The notes: generated from the sequence alone by a model not told the origin. A stretch of DNA of 32,749 nt from an uncultured Cryomorphaceae bacterium (GCA_902551855.1 CACDER010000011.1:1-32749), one strand, 5' to 3'. Numbered from the stretch's first letter, positions 8,342 to 18,066 are shown. Program-made: numbers and translations.

Positions 8342-9503
8342 ATAATTCAATTTTAAAGAAATGATCATTAATAAAAAATGGTAATAGAAGTTCTCTTGAA
8401 TCAATATTTAAAAAATATTGGAATTCTAAATTTATCTTATAAACTTCTTTAAACCTTCTTGAAAAGTCACAACTAAAAGACTGTGAGTTGTATTTAATAT
8501 CAGACAATAATCCTACTAATAAACTTGTCCCACTAAAATCATTCCAATTAAAACGCGTACCAATAAAAACATCATTTTGAAGAGAGTTAACGGCTAAAGC
8601 GCCTCTATCATCATACGAATATTCTGAAATCATTCCAATATCTAAACCGTTACCATTTACATTGTTAAGTGTATATTCTAAGCCAACAACTTGAGCGTAA
8701 AAACTTTGAAGATCTGCGGTTCTTTTAATTCCTTCAAACTTAAATAAGAATGTTTCAAATGTTAGTTGTAAATCCAAGCCAAATTGACTAATCATAGGGT
8801 AGAAAGCCATAAAAGTATTGCGATTAAAGATTGGTTCACGACCATTGCCATTGAAATAACTTAATCCAATATCAACTATGTCAAAATAATGGTTCCACCT
8901 AAAAGCAAAATCTTTTTTTAATTTTTTATTGTTTTTTTCATACTTTATAAAATTCCTATTCAAAACTACTGGAAATCTAAATCTTGCCTTTTTTCCAGGA
9001 AAAACTATCTTTCTGTGAAATGGCATTAAAAAAAAACTAAAAATACCAGTATTTTTTGATGAATATGTGAACTTGGATAATGGTTGTCCTAGCTTATCAT
9101 TACCGAAGGGTGATTCGACTGCATCGTTTTGATTTATAATATCAACTAAATTATTACTTTCAACTACACCCCAAAAAACCTGGTGATATCCAATTGAAAA
9201 ATCATATTGTGAAATCGAAGTTTGATAATAAAACTCTCTTAAATCGACATGTGTTCTTCTAATATCTTTATCATGTCTAAAAAACCCTCTGAAAATAATA
9301 TTATTATCGTTAAATTTTATATTAAATTTGGGAGTAAGGGAATATGATGGGAAAAAATCTTCTTGCCCCTGAAAAGAAGGATCATTAAAAAAATACCGAA
9401 ATTCTTCAGAGATTTTTATGTCAGAATCAAAATTAAAATTTTGAGATATTAATTTTAGATGAAAAACTAAAGCTAAAATTAAATTTATTTTATATTTAGT
9501 CAT
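8328..9503 (-). CDS. DUF1302-like outer-membrane beta-barrel protein
   Basis: ORF 391 aa, signal peptide; alternating amphipathic strands, 'REFYYQTSISQYDFSIGYHQVFWGVVESNNLVDIINQND' resembles the DUF1302 'R.G.Q.v.WG....l.dviNP' segment; adjacent to lolA-like/MMPL genes. Confidence 0.7.
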   Translation of the reverse strand: MTKYKINLILALVFHLKLISQNFNFDSDIKISEEFRYFFNDPSFQGQEDFFPSYSLTPKFNIKFNDNNIIFRGFFRHDKDIRRTHVDLREFYYQTSISQYDFSIGYHQVFWGVVESNNLVDIINQNDAVESPFGNDKLGQPLSKFTYSSKNTGIFSFFLMPFHRKIVFPGKKARFRFPVVLNRNFIKYEKNNKKLKKDFAFRWNHYFDIVDIGLSYFNGNGREPIFNRNTFMAFYPMISQFGLDLQLTFETFLFKFEGIKRTADLQSFYAQVVGLEYTLNNVNGNGLDIGMISEYSYDDRGALAVNSLQNDVFIGTRFNWNDFSGTSLLVGLLSDIKYNSQSFSCDFSRRFKEVYKINLEFQYFLNIDSRELLLPFFINDHFFKIELSQFF

Positions 9504-10274
9504 TTAATTTCCAGCTTTTTTGAGGGCTTCTTGAGTAAAGTCATCTCTTGAAAAATTTACATCAAAATTCCAATCACTAAACTCTAATACTGTTTCTTTG
9601 TTAGTTTGATGATTTTTCATGATAAAAACATCTGCCCTCCAAAATTTTTCTTTATATAAATTAAACTTTTCATAACGAAGTGTTTTCAAATGATCACCTT
9701 TTCTGTCATAAAACTCTACTTTTTCAACCCTGTAATTTTTTTTTGAATTATAATAAACTACTCTTTTACTATATCCTGATTTTTCATCTACAGGGTAGGC
9801 TTCAACGATTTTAAATTCATCTTTTTCCGCAATGAATTTATAGGAATACTTCTCTAACTCTGCAGAAGCAAGATCTTCAAAAGAAAATTCGCTCCCCATA
9901 AATGGTCCTGACTTATTGCTTGAGGATATTCTTTTCACTCTATTAACTGCTGGAAGAAACAGCCACTGATCATCTGGGCCGATTTTATGAGTATACGTCA
10001 AAGTTGCTGTACCTTTAACATCTTTAGGGGTATTAAATATTATTAATGAAAAGTCTCCATCTTCGACTTGTTCTAATATTTTATTTTCTAACAACCTTTC
10101 ACTAGTTTGTCCATTTCTGTTTTTTAATGTCATTTTTAATTTTGTTGATAGACTTTTAAATCCTTGGTCCATTAAAACTGCTTTTTGAGCAATTTCAAAA
10201 CCTAGCTTTTCATTAGATTGGGAAAATAAATTTAACGTTTGAATTAATAAAAGTATTACAATAATTTTTTTCAT
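9504..10274 (-). CDS. Outer membrane lipoprotein-sorting (LolA-like, COG2834) protein
   Basis: ORF 256 aa; signal peptide; 'MTLKNRNGQTSERLLENKILEQVEDGDFSLIIFNTPKDVKGTATLTYTHK..DDQWLFLPAVNRVKRISSSNKSGPFMGSEFSFEDLA' is characteristic. Confidence 0.92.
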   Translation of the reverse strand: MKKIIVILLLIQTLNLFSQSNEKLGFEIAQKAVLMDQGFKSLSTKLKMTLKNRNGQTSERLLENKILEQVEDGDFSLIIFNTPKDVKGTATLTYTHKIGPDDQWLFLPAVNRVKRISSSNKSGPFMGSEFSFEDLASAELEKYSYKFIAEKDEFKIVEAYPVDEKSGYSKRVVYYNSKKNYRVEKVEFYDRKGDHLKTLRYEKFNLYKEKFWRADVFIMKNHQTNKETVLEFSDWNFDVNFSRDDFTQEALKKAGN

Positions 10275-10275
10275 A

Positions 10276-12600
10276 TTATTTTTCTTTAGAAATTAGTATT
10301 AGAAGTGATGGTAGAAGTATAAAATCAATTATTAACGCAGAGAGAATGATGACCAGTGTTATTCTTGCCATATGACTATTAATTGCAAATGCTGATGTTG
10401 CCAAAATCCCAAAACCTATGAGGAGTACTACCGTTGTTATTACAAGCGCCCTACCCACAGTTTCAAAACTGTAAATGACGGCTTTTTTTGTATTATATCC
10501 ATATTCTCTTTTTGCTCTCAAAAATTTACTCATAAAGTGAACAGTATCATCAACAATAATCCCCATAGTCATTCCAAAAACAACAACCATTCCAACATTT
10601 ATCGTTCCCTTATATATTGCCCAAAAACCAAAACCAACTAAAATGGGTGTTACGTTTGGTATAATACTTAGCAGCCCTAACCTTAAACTTCTTAAAGCTA
10701 TAATTAAAATAAATGATATAATTAATAAAGCCAAGATATTCCCCTTAAACATTGCATTTGCTTGTCGAAACCCCAAATTTGCAAACATTAAAGGTATTCC
10801 TGCAGCAATAGCGTGCATGTGATTTTCACTATTATTTTTTAACCATTTTTCAGCTTCATTAGATAATTTAATAATTTCTCGTGAAGAAGTGTTTTCCAAA
10901 ATTGCTGTAAATCGTGTTTCTGACTTGTCAACATTGATTTGATTATTTAGATCTAACCCAAATGGTAAAGATAGTTCATATAAAAGTAAATATTGGGCAG
11001 CTTCTTCTCGTGTTTCTGGTATTTTTAAGAATGATTCATCATCACCATGCATAGATTTATTTAATCTTGTTGTAACTTCACTGTAACTTCTAACATGGAC
11101 AACATGTGGTTGTTTTTCAAACCATTTTTTGAAATCATCAAGTTTTCTTAAATAAGAAGGGTTACTAATTCCCCCACTCTCACCACTAGATATGGAAAAT
11201 TCTATATTGTAAAACCCTGTAAGATTATCATTTACAAAATCACTATGAACTCTAAACTCAACTGATTCATCAAAGTACTCAACATATTCGTCATTAATTA
11301 TGTTAAACGAAGAAATGTATCCCAAAACAGCAATTATAAAAATTGAGATGGCAGTTAACTTTTTAGGGCGGGCTACAACCCAGTTTGCAAAATTTGTATA
11401 CCAAGCACTAATTTGTCTTTCTTTTGTGTTATCTTTCTTCCAATATGGAAAAATACTCATTAAAGCTGGTAATAATGTAGTAGAGAATAAGAACGCCATT
11501 GTCATTCCAAAGGCAACAATATTGCCCAAATCATTAAATGGCGGGACCTCTGAAAAATTTAAAGTTAAAAACCCAATTGTTGTTGTCAAACTTGTAATAA
11601 AAACAGGCATAAAATTTAACCTCATACTTTCAATAAGTGCATCATTCTTAGCATAATCTTCTGTTCTTAATTTTTGGAGATAAGTTACTAAGATATGAAT
11701 ACTGTCTGCTACTGCTAATGTTAAAATAACTGTAGGAAAAATTGCAGAGGGGCCTGTTAACTTTATACCCATCAAGCCTATAAAACCAGTAGTTGAAAGT
11801 AAAGAAAATAAATAAACAAAGAAAGTTGAAATTAATGCGAAAATATTTCTAGTCAATATACCTGTTACTATCATTACAACCAAAACCATCACTGCGACTA
11901 GACCTAAATCTTTAACAGAATGTTGATAAAAAGAATAACTTAATGGCATATTACCAGTAGTGTAGACGTCAAAATTTGGGAACTCTTTTTTGAAATTAAA
12001 GATCATATTATCGTAATACTCCATCAAATCCACAACATCTTGGGTTTCGTTACCATCAGGCATTTTTAATGTTATTGAAATTGCTGTTACTGTCCCTTCT
12101 TTGTTAATTACTCTGTCAACAAGCTGTGTCTCGTTTAACGCAATTTTTTTTATTTGGTTAATTTCATCTTCATTTTTTCCAATAGCATTATAACAAAGGT
12201 CCTCAACATATAGGTCATCACCAACAGCTCTAGTATGTTGATAATTTGTAAGAGAATTTACCCTAGAAGAAAATGGAACATTCCAAGACTTGTTAGTCAA
12301 AAACTCCACAGCATTAAGATTTTCTATGGTAAATATATTCTTATTTTTTGGGGCAAGTGCTATTAGAATTAAATCATCTTTTGTATATTTTTCTTGCAAG
12401 GCATCAAAGGCAAGTAATTCTGGATTAGTTCCTTTAAAAAAAGCATGATAGTCTCCTTCAAACTCCATTTTTGAATTTATTGCCAAAAATCCTGTGATAA
12501 GAAGCGATAAGGTTAAAACTAAAAATCTATTTTTAATAATTAGCTTTGCCCAATTAATTGCAAATTTATTGTTGTTTTTATTAAATTTTAAATTTTCCAT
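10276..12600 (-). CDS. MMPL/RND superfamily transporter
   Basis: ORF 774 aa; two sets of TM clusters, 'FPTVILTLAVADSIHILVTYLQ', 'VFGMTMGIIVDDTVHFMSKFLRAKRE', 'SFETVGRALVITTVVLLIGFGIL'. Confidence 0.95.
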   Translation of the reverse strand: MENLKFNKNNNKFAINWAKLIIKNRFLVLTLSLLITGFLAINSKMEFEGDYHAFFKGTNPELLAFDALQEKYTKDDLILIALAPKNKNIFTIENLNAVEFLTNKSWNVPFSSRVNSLTNYQHTRAVGDDLYVEDLCYNAIGKNEDEINQIKKIALNETQLVDRVINKEGTVTAISITLKMPDGNETQDVVDLMEYYDNMIFNFKKEFPNFDVYTTGNMPLSYSFYQHSVKDLGLVAVMVLVVMIVTGILTRNIFALISTFFVYLFSLLSTTGFIGLMGIKLTGPSAIFPTVILTLAVADSIHILVTYLQKLRTEDYAKNDALIESMRLNFMPVFITSLTTTIGFLTLNFSEVPPFNDLGNIVAFGMTMAFLFSTTLLPALMSIFPYWKKDNTKERQISAWYTNFANWVVARPKKLTAISIFIIAVLGYISSFNIINDEYVEYFDESVEFRVHSDFVNDNLTGFYNIEFSISSGESGGISNPSYLRKLDDFKKWFEKQPHVVHVRSYSEVTTRLNKSMHGDDESFLKIPETREEAAQYLLLYELSLPFGLDLNNQINVDKSETRFTAILENTSSREIIKLSNEAEKWLKNNSENHMHAIAAGIPLMFANLGFRQANAMFKGNILALLIISFILIIALRSLRLGLLSIIPNVTPILVGFGFWAIYKGTINVGMVVVFGMTMGIIVDDTVHFMSKFLRAKREYGYNTKKAVIYSFETVGRALVITTVVLLIGFGILATSAFAINSHMARITLVIILSALIIDFILLPSLLILISKEK

Positions 12601-12633
12601 TTTAGCTTTTTTAAATAATTATTTAAACGATTG

Positions 12634-14619
12634 TTATTCATAATATTGATTAAAGGGTAGGAATTTTAAAGTGTCCGGGTGCAAAATTTTAATTTGATAA
12701 CCTTGTCCGGGTTCCATTTCTCCTATTGCATTAAAATTAAATTGAGGTAAATACATTTGCCCAAAATAATCTTTAACAATAATTAAATTGTCTGATTCAG
12801 TCAAGTTATTAAAAACTAGATTAACTAGATTAGGTTCATACCTTAAATACGATACTAACGACCAGCCTTCGGGAAGAATCAGAGGCCACTCTTCAGGCAA
12901 AAATATAGCTCCACTAATTAATAAGGAGTCTTCTGTTTTCATCTTAACATAATATGCATCTAAAAGATTGTAGCTTTGTATAGAGTTGAAAGAAAACTCT
13001 GGTAAATAGACTTCTCCTAAATTATTTTTTACAATAGAAATATTTGAAGACACGTCTGCAAAGATATTTTGAATATCATCATTTTTATAAATATACGAGG
13101 AAATTAGATTCCACCCTTCTTTTAAATAAATCATCTGACTATTTGGAAGGTCAGAAAACATTGTAAACTCAAATCCTCCAATTGGAGCGACAATTGGTCT
13201 ATTAATTTCTTTTCCTGAATTAGCTCTCGCCTTGAAAAAATAAGATATTTTTTCATTTGCTGGCAAACCAAAAATATCGAGAGAAAAAACATCATCATTT
13301 AAATGAACCATGTTTTTAATCGTATAATTTAAATCACTTTCTTTTTTGTAATGTAATTGTACGAAATCTATTCCTGAAAAATGATTTGTTTTAGCTTGAA
13401 AATTAATTATAGACTTATATTCCATATCTCGTTTTGGCGCATGATTTATTAAAAGCGGAGAATCAACCCCAACCGCCTTTGTTATACAGTGAATTGCTCC
13501 ACTTGCAGCGATTATATTATCGTTAGAATCATCGCAGTCAATTCCTACAACCTCGTAGCCAGGTAATATTTCTTCATAAATTCTTTGTGCAATGGTATCA
13601 AACTCTTCTCTATAAAATGGAACTAAAATTTTTTTATTAATAAAAACTGAATTTGTATACGTTCTGTAATACCCTCCATCTGCTGGGTAATTTCCACTGG
13701 TGCTAGGAGGGGATGGTATTCTGACTATTTTATATTGATTACCATATGGAGTGAGATAATTATTTAAAATATAATTAATATTTTCCTCAATTTGAGGGCC
13801 ATCTGATTCTCCAAGCGGATACTCTGAAACTAAAATTGTTTCTTCGTTGATGATTTTCATATGCATATCAATATGATGAATCCCATCATATGGAAGTGTT
13901 TCCATTTTAATATAATTATCAATTCCCATAAATAAATTCATGATTGAATCTATTTCATTTTCATCATGGTTTGGATAATTCACTGAATTATATGGCCCAC
14001 TACCGTCATTTTCTTCAATAATTAATTCAGAGGCAAAGGCCGTACCCATTCCATCTGTCATAAAGTTACCCCCTGTATTTACTAATAAATTCTCACCTGA
14101 ATTTGTTGCAAACAAATCATAATTAAAATAATTTGAAACTAAATTAGGGCTAGCATCATCAAGCGGCCTGGGTCTGTTGTATATCCAATCCACTAGATAT
14201 TGTTGTCCAACTTCATCTTTGTAAACAGTATGTTGTCCGTAATCCCTTATCCATATTGAATTTGTAGGTTCTTGGATAAAATTCACATTTTCTAAGTTAA
14301 TGTTTTGAGAATATAAAGTGTTTTTTACCGAATTAGAATCTTCACAAAAAATTATTACTTCCACTTCACTAACAGCTTGTTTTATTATTTCAGTTAATAT
14401 TCCAGGGTATGAATTCCAACTTAATGTTAATGCTTTTATTTCTTCCCACTCTGCCATAGTTCTCACTGGAAAGGCAGGAGGTGGTGTTAGTTTATTGTTG
14501 AATGACTCTAAATATTTATCCATCATCAATTTTTCCTTGGGAAGAAACCCTTTAGGTAAATGAGTTTGTGCAAATAAACAGACATTTATAACGTAAAATA
14601 ATAAAGTTATTCTCTTCAT
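12634..14619 (-). CDS. Secreted peptidylarginine/agmatine deiminase family protein with tandem C-terminal 'GWNLISxY' repeats
   Basis: ORF 661 aa; signal peptide; 'PVRTMAEWEEIKALTLSW', 'IWIRDYGQHTVY', 'GGNFMTDGMGTAFASE', 'HIDMHMKII', 'ASGAIHCITKAVG' (active-site Cys). Two ~75-aa C-terminal repeats with 'EGWNLISSY'/'EGWSLVSYL' and 'YLPEFSFNSI'/'YLPQFNFNAI'. Confidence 0.9.
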   Translation of the reverse strand: MKRITLLFYVINVCLFAQTHLPKGFLPKEKLMMDKYLESFNNKLTPPPAFPVRTMAEWEEIKALTLSWNSYPGILTEIIKQAVSEVEVIIFCEDSNSVKNTLYSQNINLENVNFIQEPTNSIWIRDYGQHTVYKDEVGQQYLVDWIYNRPRPLDDASPNLVSNYFNYDLFATNSGENLLVNTGGNFMTDGMGTAFASELIIEENDGSGPYNSVNYPNHDENEIDSIMNLFMGIDNYIKMETLPYDGIHHIDMHMKIINEETILVSEYPLGESDGPQIEENINYILNNYLTPYGNQYKIVRIPSPPSTSGNYPADGGYYRTYTNSVFINKKILVPFYREEFDTIAQRIYEEILPGYEVVGIDCDDSNDNIIAASGAIHCITKAVGVDSPLLINHAPKRDMEYKSIINFQAKTNHFSGIDFVQLHYKKESDLNYTIKNMVHLNDDVFSLDIFGLPANEKISYFFKARANSGKEINRPIVAPIGGFEFTMFSDLPNSQMIYLKEGWNLISSYIYKNDDIQNIFADVSSNISIVKNNLGEVYLPEFSFNSIQSYNLLDAYYVKMKTEDSLLISGAIFLPEEWPLILPEGWSLVSYLRYEPNLVNLVFNNLTESDNLIIVKDYFGQMYLPQFNFNAIGEMEPGQGYQIKILHPDTLKFLPFNQYYE

Positions 14620-14638
14620 AAATTAAAATTTATTTGTG

Positions 14639-14646
14639 CAAAATTA
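14639..14646 (-). promoter_or_regulatory. Bacteroidota -7 box TAATTTTG upstream of the deiminase gene
   Basis: Complement of CAAAATTA about 20 bp before the ATG at 14619; matches TAnnTTTG. Confidence 0.5.
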
Positions 14647-14690
14647 ATATTAAAAAATATATTATTTGTCATTTATAAATTCTTATTGCG

Positions 14691-14698
14691 TATTTTTG
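14691..14698 (+). promoter_or_regulatory. Bacteroidota -7 box TATTTTTG upstream of the lysyl oxidase-like gene, with TTTG at 14665-14668
   Basis: TTTG-N22-TATTTTTG, 17 bp before the ATG at 14716; matches TTTG/TAnnTTTG consensus. Confidence 0.6.
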
Positions 14699-14715
14699 CA
14701 CAAAATATATTTATT

Positions 14716-16770
14716 ATGTACAAAATTACATCCATCTTTCTTTTAATGTTTAATTTTAATTTAATTGCTCAATGTACTATCTACGATGCTACTGATTGTC
14801 AATGTGCAAATCCAAATGAAACCGACTGTGATCTCTTACCTGATATTCAAGTGTCTTGGTTTGGACTTGAAAACGTAACTAATGGGCCAACGGAATATTC
14901 TCAAACAGGAGAGGGGGAAAATAACGGACGATTACGTATTAGCGTTTCCACTCCTAATGTTGGTCATGGACCACTTACTGTAAGAGGTGCAGGACCAGAT
15001 GGATACAGAACTTTTATATGTAGTTATCAAGATGGAATAACCGACACTATATCAATATATGATCCTTACTCTGAAGAAGAGTTTTACTGTTCAGATGGAA
15101 GTCATCCTGAACAAATTCTTTGGCAAAGAATTTATCATAGAAATAGCGATGGCTCTATGAGTCATTACGACCGTCAAGCAGGGAGTATGACATACCATCC
15201 TACACATGGGCATAACCATACAAATGATTGGGGTGTTTTTACCCTAAGAATAAAGGACGAAAATGAACCAGACCCAAGAAACTGGCCTATTGTGTCTGAT
15301 GGCGCAAAACTTGGTTTTTGCTTAATGGATTATGGTACCTGTAGCCCTGATAATACGATTGATGCCTACTCAAATGACGATTACACAGGGCATTGCCGTG
15401 ATGACAATACACAATATCAACAGGGTGAAGTTTTATACAATGTTGATTTTCCGAATTTTGGTCTCGGAGGTGGAAATTACGGTTGCTCAGAAGTTGTTCA
15501 AGGAATATCTTCAGGTTGGCTCGATCTTTATGGTGAATGGCTTGAAGAGCAGTGGATTAATTTAGACCCTAATATATGTAATGGCGAGTATTGGATTGTA
15601 GGAATAGCTGATCCTAACAATTATTTTTTGGAGGAAAATTCTGATAATAATTACTCGGCAATTCCGTTTAATTTAGCACTACAAAACAACGGAACTTCAT
15701 CTATTGATATTCAAGGAAGCATTGAAATTTGCGAAGGAGAAAGTGTCGAACTAACTGCAAATTATGGTAATAGTTATTTGTGGAGTAATGGCGAAACAAC
15801 ACAAAGTATTAGTGTTTCAGAGCAGGGTAGTTACAGTGTAACTGTAGAAAATCCAAACTGTGATCAAATAGTTGAGTCTGCCCCAACAAACGTTTTTAAA
15901 GTTTATGCTGATCCTCCTACTCTAAGTTCTTTTTACAACCCAAATAGTGCTTGCCTTGGTGAGCCTTTTTATATTGACCTTAATGAAGAAAATGTAACTT
16001 GGTATAATGAAAACGATGAATTAATTTTTGTCGGAAGCCCCTTTTATGTTCCATCTTTAGAAGAAGAATTGCACCTTTTTGCTAAACAAATTGTTGAAAA
16101 CTTCTCAACTGACAATGTTGGGGAACAGTATCATTCTGGAAATTCCGAATATAGCGGTGAAGAGTATAATGGATTTATGACATTTGATGCAAATGATGAC
16201 TTTATACTAAAGTCAATTGATGTGTTTACTGATAATATATATTCAGGAAACAGAACAATTGAATTAAAAAATGAAAACAACCAAATAATTCATGATACAA
16301 CTGTATTTATTAACTCTGATGCCACATTAAATCTTAACTGGAATATTAATGAGGGACAAAACTATAAAATAGGTACAAATACCGATTCTAATCTAGTAAA
16401 CTTTGGTTTTGCCAACCCGATGCTTAAAAGAAGTAGATCTGATGGTTGGGGTAACTCTTTCGATTATCCTTATGTTATTGAAAATATAATTTCCATTAAC
16501 GATAGTGAATATGGAAATGGGTTTTATTATTTTTTCTATAATTGGAAAGTTGATTGGGTCGTTTCCTCATGCGAATCTGAGGAATCTCTTGAAGTGCTTG
16601 TCACTCCAAACAATTGTTCAGTATCAATTGATGAATTAACCTTCGATAGCAATCAAATTTTAAATATATATGATTTATTAGGAAGAAAAATTTATTCTAG
16701 CTATGAGAATTTAGAATCAGGCACTTACATTATTGAAACTAAAACAAAAAAAATTAAAATCACAAAATAA
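14716..16770 (+). CDS. Lysyl oxidase-like copper amine oxidase domain protein with T9SS type A sorting domain
   Basis: ATG at 14716 gives signal peptide MYKITSIFLLMFNFNLIAQ (TTG at 14686 is a track extension). 'LPDIQVSWFGLEN..', 'HPTHGHNHTNDWGVFTLR', 'SDGAKLGFCLMDYGTC', 'GISSGWLDLYGEWLEEQWINL..G.YWIVGIADPNNYFLEENSDNNYS' match lysyl oxidase landmarks; C-terminal 'ILNIYDLLGRKIYSSYENLESGTYIIETKTKKIKITK'. Confidence 0.88.
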   Translation: MYKITSIFLLMFNFNLIAQCTIYDATDCQCANPNETDCDLLPDIQVSWFGLENVTNGPTEYSQTGEGENNGRLRISVSTPNVGHGPLTVRGAGPDGYRTFICSYQDGITDTISIYDPYSEEEFYCSDGSHPEQILWQRIYHRNSDGSMSHYDRQAGSMTYHPTHGHNHTNDWGVFTLRIKDENEPDPRNWPIVSDGAKLGFCLMDYGTCSPDNTIDAYSNDDYTGHCRDDNTQYQQGEVLYNVDFPNFGLGGGNYGCSEVVQGISSGWLDLYGEWLEEQWINLDPNICNGEYWIVGIADPNNYFLEENSDNNYSAIPFNLALQNNGTSSIDIQGSIEICEGESVELTANYGNSYLWSNGETTQSISVSEQGSYSVTVENPNCDQIVESAPTNVFKVYADPPTLSSFYNPNSACLGEPFYIDLNEENVTWYNENDELIFVGSPFYVPSLEEELHLFAKQIVENFSTDNVGEQYHSGNSEYSGEEYNGFMTFDANDDFILKSIDVFTDNIYSGNRTIELKNENNQIIHDTTVFINSDATLNLNWNINEGQNYKIGTNTDSNLVNFGFANPMLKRSRSDGWGNSFDYPYVIENIISINDSEYGNGFYYFFYNWKVDWVVSSCESEESLEVLVTPNNCSVSIDELTFDSNQILNIYDLLGRKIYSSYENLESGTYIIETKTKKIKITK

Positions 16771-16776
16771 AATATT

Positions 16777-18066
16777 ATGCAAATTCAATTTAGATTATTT
16801 TTATGCTTTTTCTCAATAAATTTTTATCTTGTTTCTCAAACTGTTAATGTCGGCAATACGACCCTAAATGTTAGAGAGGTAATTAACAACCTTAGCATTC
16901 CATGGGAAATTAAATGGGGTCCAGATGGATATATTTGGATGACTGAAAGGCCTGGAATTGTTAGTAGAGTAAATGTTGAATCTGGTGAAAAAAAAGTTAT
17001 TCTTGATATTCAAGATTTAACCTACTCATCATATACAAATAGTGAAGCAGGATTACTTGGGTTTGAATTTCATCCAAACTTTGCTTCCAATAAGATTCTA
17101 TTTTTAGTATACACATACACAACTAGTTCTGGCCAAATCAAAGAACGCCTTGTTTCGTATAATTACAATGAAACTCTTGACGAGCTCAAAAATGAAGAGA
17201 TTCTTATTGATAACATTAATGGGTGGACCACTCATGTTGGGTGTAGGATTCTTGCTCTTGATGACAACACCATTTTAATCTCAACTGGCGACGCCCAAGA
17301 TCAATCTTCCTCTCAAAATTTATTTGAACTTACTGGAAAAATTTTAAGAGTTGATGTTTCAGAGGACAATTTTGGCGGCGTCCCTTCGGATAACCCTGAC
17401 ACATCAAGTTATGTTTATTCTTGGGGTCATAGAAATGCTCAAGGTTTAGAGCTTGCTCCAAATGGAATAGTATATAGCTCTGAACATGGGCCTCAAAATG
17501 ATGATGAATTAAATATTCTTATGCCTAACAGAAATTATGGGTGGCCAAACGTACATGGTTTCTGTGATGCACCCAACGAAACAAACTTTTGTAATGCAAA
17601 TGATGTAGTAGAGCCCCTTGTAAATTGGACTCCAACAATTGCTCCTTCTGATATTATTTGGTATGATCATCCTTCTATTCCTGAATTTCAGAATACTCTG
17701 CTTATGACTGTATTAAAAAATAAAATGCTTGTTAAATTTGACTTCTCAGATGATGGACTAAGTGTTATTAATCAAACTGAATATTTTAATAATATGTGGG
17801 GAAGATTGCGTGATATTTGCGTAAGCCCGGATGGAAAAATATATCTTGCAACAAGTGGATATAGCTGGCCAAGCCAGCCGCCAAATGAAATTATAGAACT
17901 CTCTAACGATAACTACTATTTAAATTTAAACGAAACCCATCAGAAAAATCTTTCTATTAATAAAATAATTGATGTGTTGGGAAAAGAAATTTTAAATATA
18001 GAAGATTATAAAGGTATACATTTTATAATTTATAATGATGGTTCATCAAAAAAGAAAATAAAATAG
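16777..18066 (+). CDS. PQQ-dependent sugar dehydrogenase (soluble glucose/sorbosone dehydrogenase family), truncated T9SS-like tail
   Basis: ORF 429 aa; 'LSIPWEIKWGPDGYIWMTERPGIVSRV', 'AGLLGFEFHPNF', 'SWGHRNAQGLELAPNGIVYSSEHGPQNDDELNILMPNRNYGWP'. Confidence 0.93.
   Translation: MQIQFRLFLCFFSINFYLVSQTVNVGNTTLNVREVINNLSIPWEIKWGPDGYIWMTERPGIVSRVNVESGEKKVILDIQDLTYSSYTNSEAGLLGFEFHPNFASNKILFLVYTYTTSSGQIKERLVSYNYNETLDELKNEEILIDNINGWTTHVGCRILALDDNTILISTGDAQDQSSSQNLFELTGKILRVDVSEDNFGGVPSDNPDTSSYVYSWGHRNAQGLELAPNGIVYSSEHGPQNDDELNILMPNRNYGWPNVHGFCDAPNETNFCNANDVVEPLVNWTPTIAPSDIIWYDHPSIPEFQNTLLMTVLKNKMLVKFDFSDDGLSVINQTEYFNNMWGRLRDICVSPDGKIYLATSGYSWPSQPPNEIIELSNDNYYLNLNETHQKNLSINKIIDVLGKEILNIEDYKGIHFIIYNDGSSKKKIK

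Noticed and set aside
11300-11656. 118-aa plus ORF opposite the MMPL gene
   Set aside because: Antisense shadow of a confident transmembrane CDS.
14318-14563. 81-aa plus ORF opposite the deiminase gene
   Set aside because: Antisense shadow ORF.
15332-15565. 77-aa ORF within the lysyl oxidase-like gene
   Set aside because: Out-of-frame shadow ORF.
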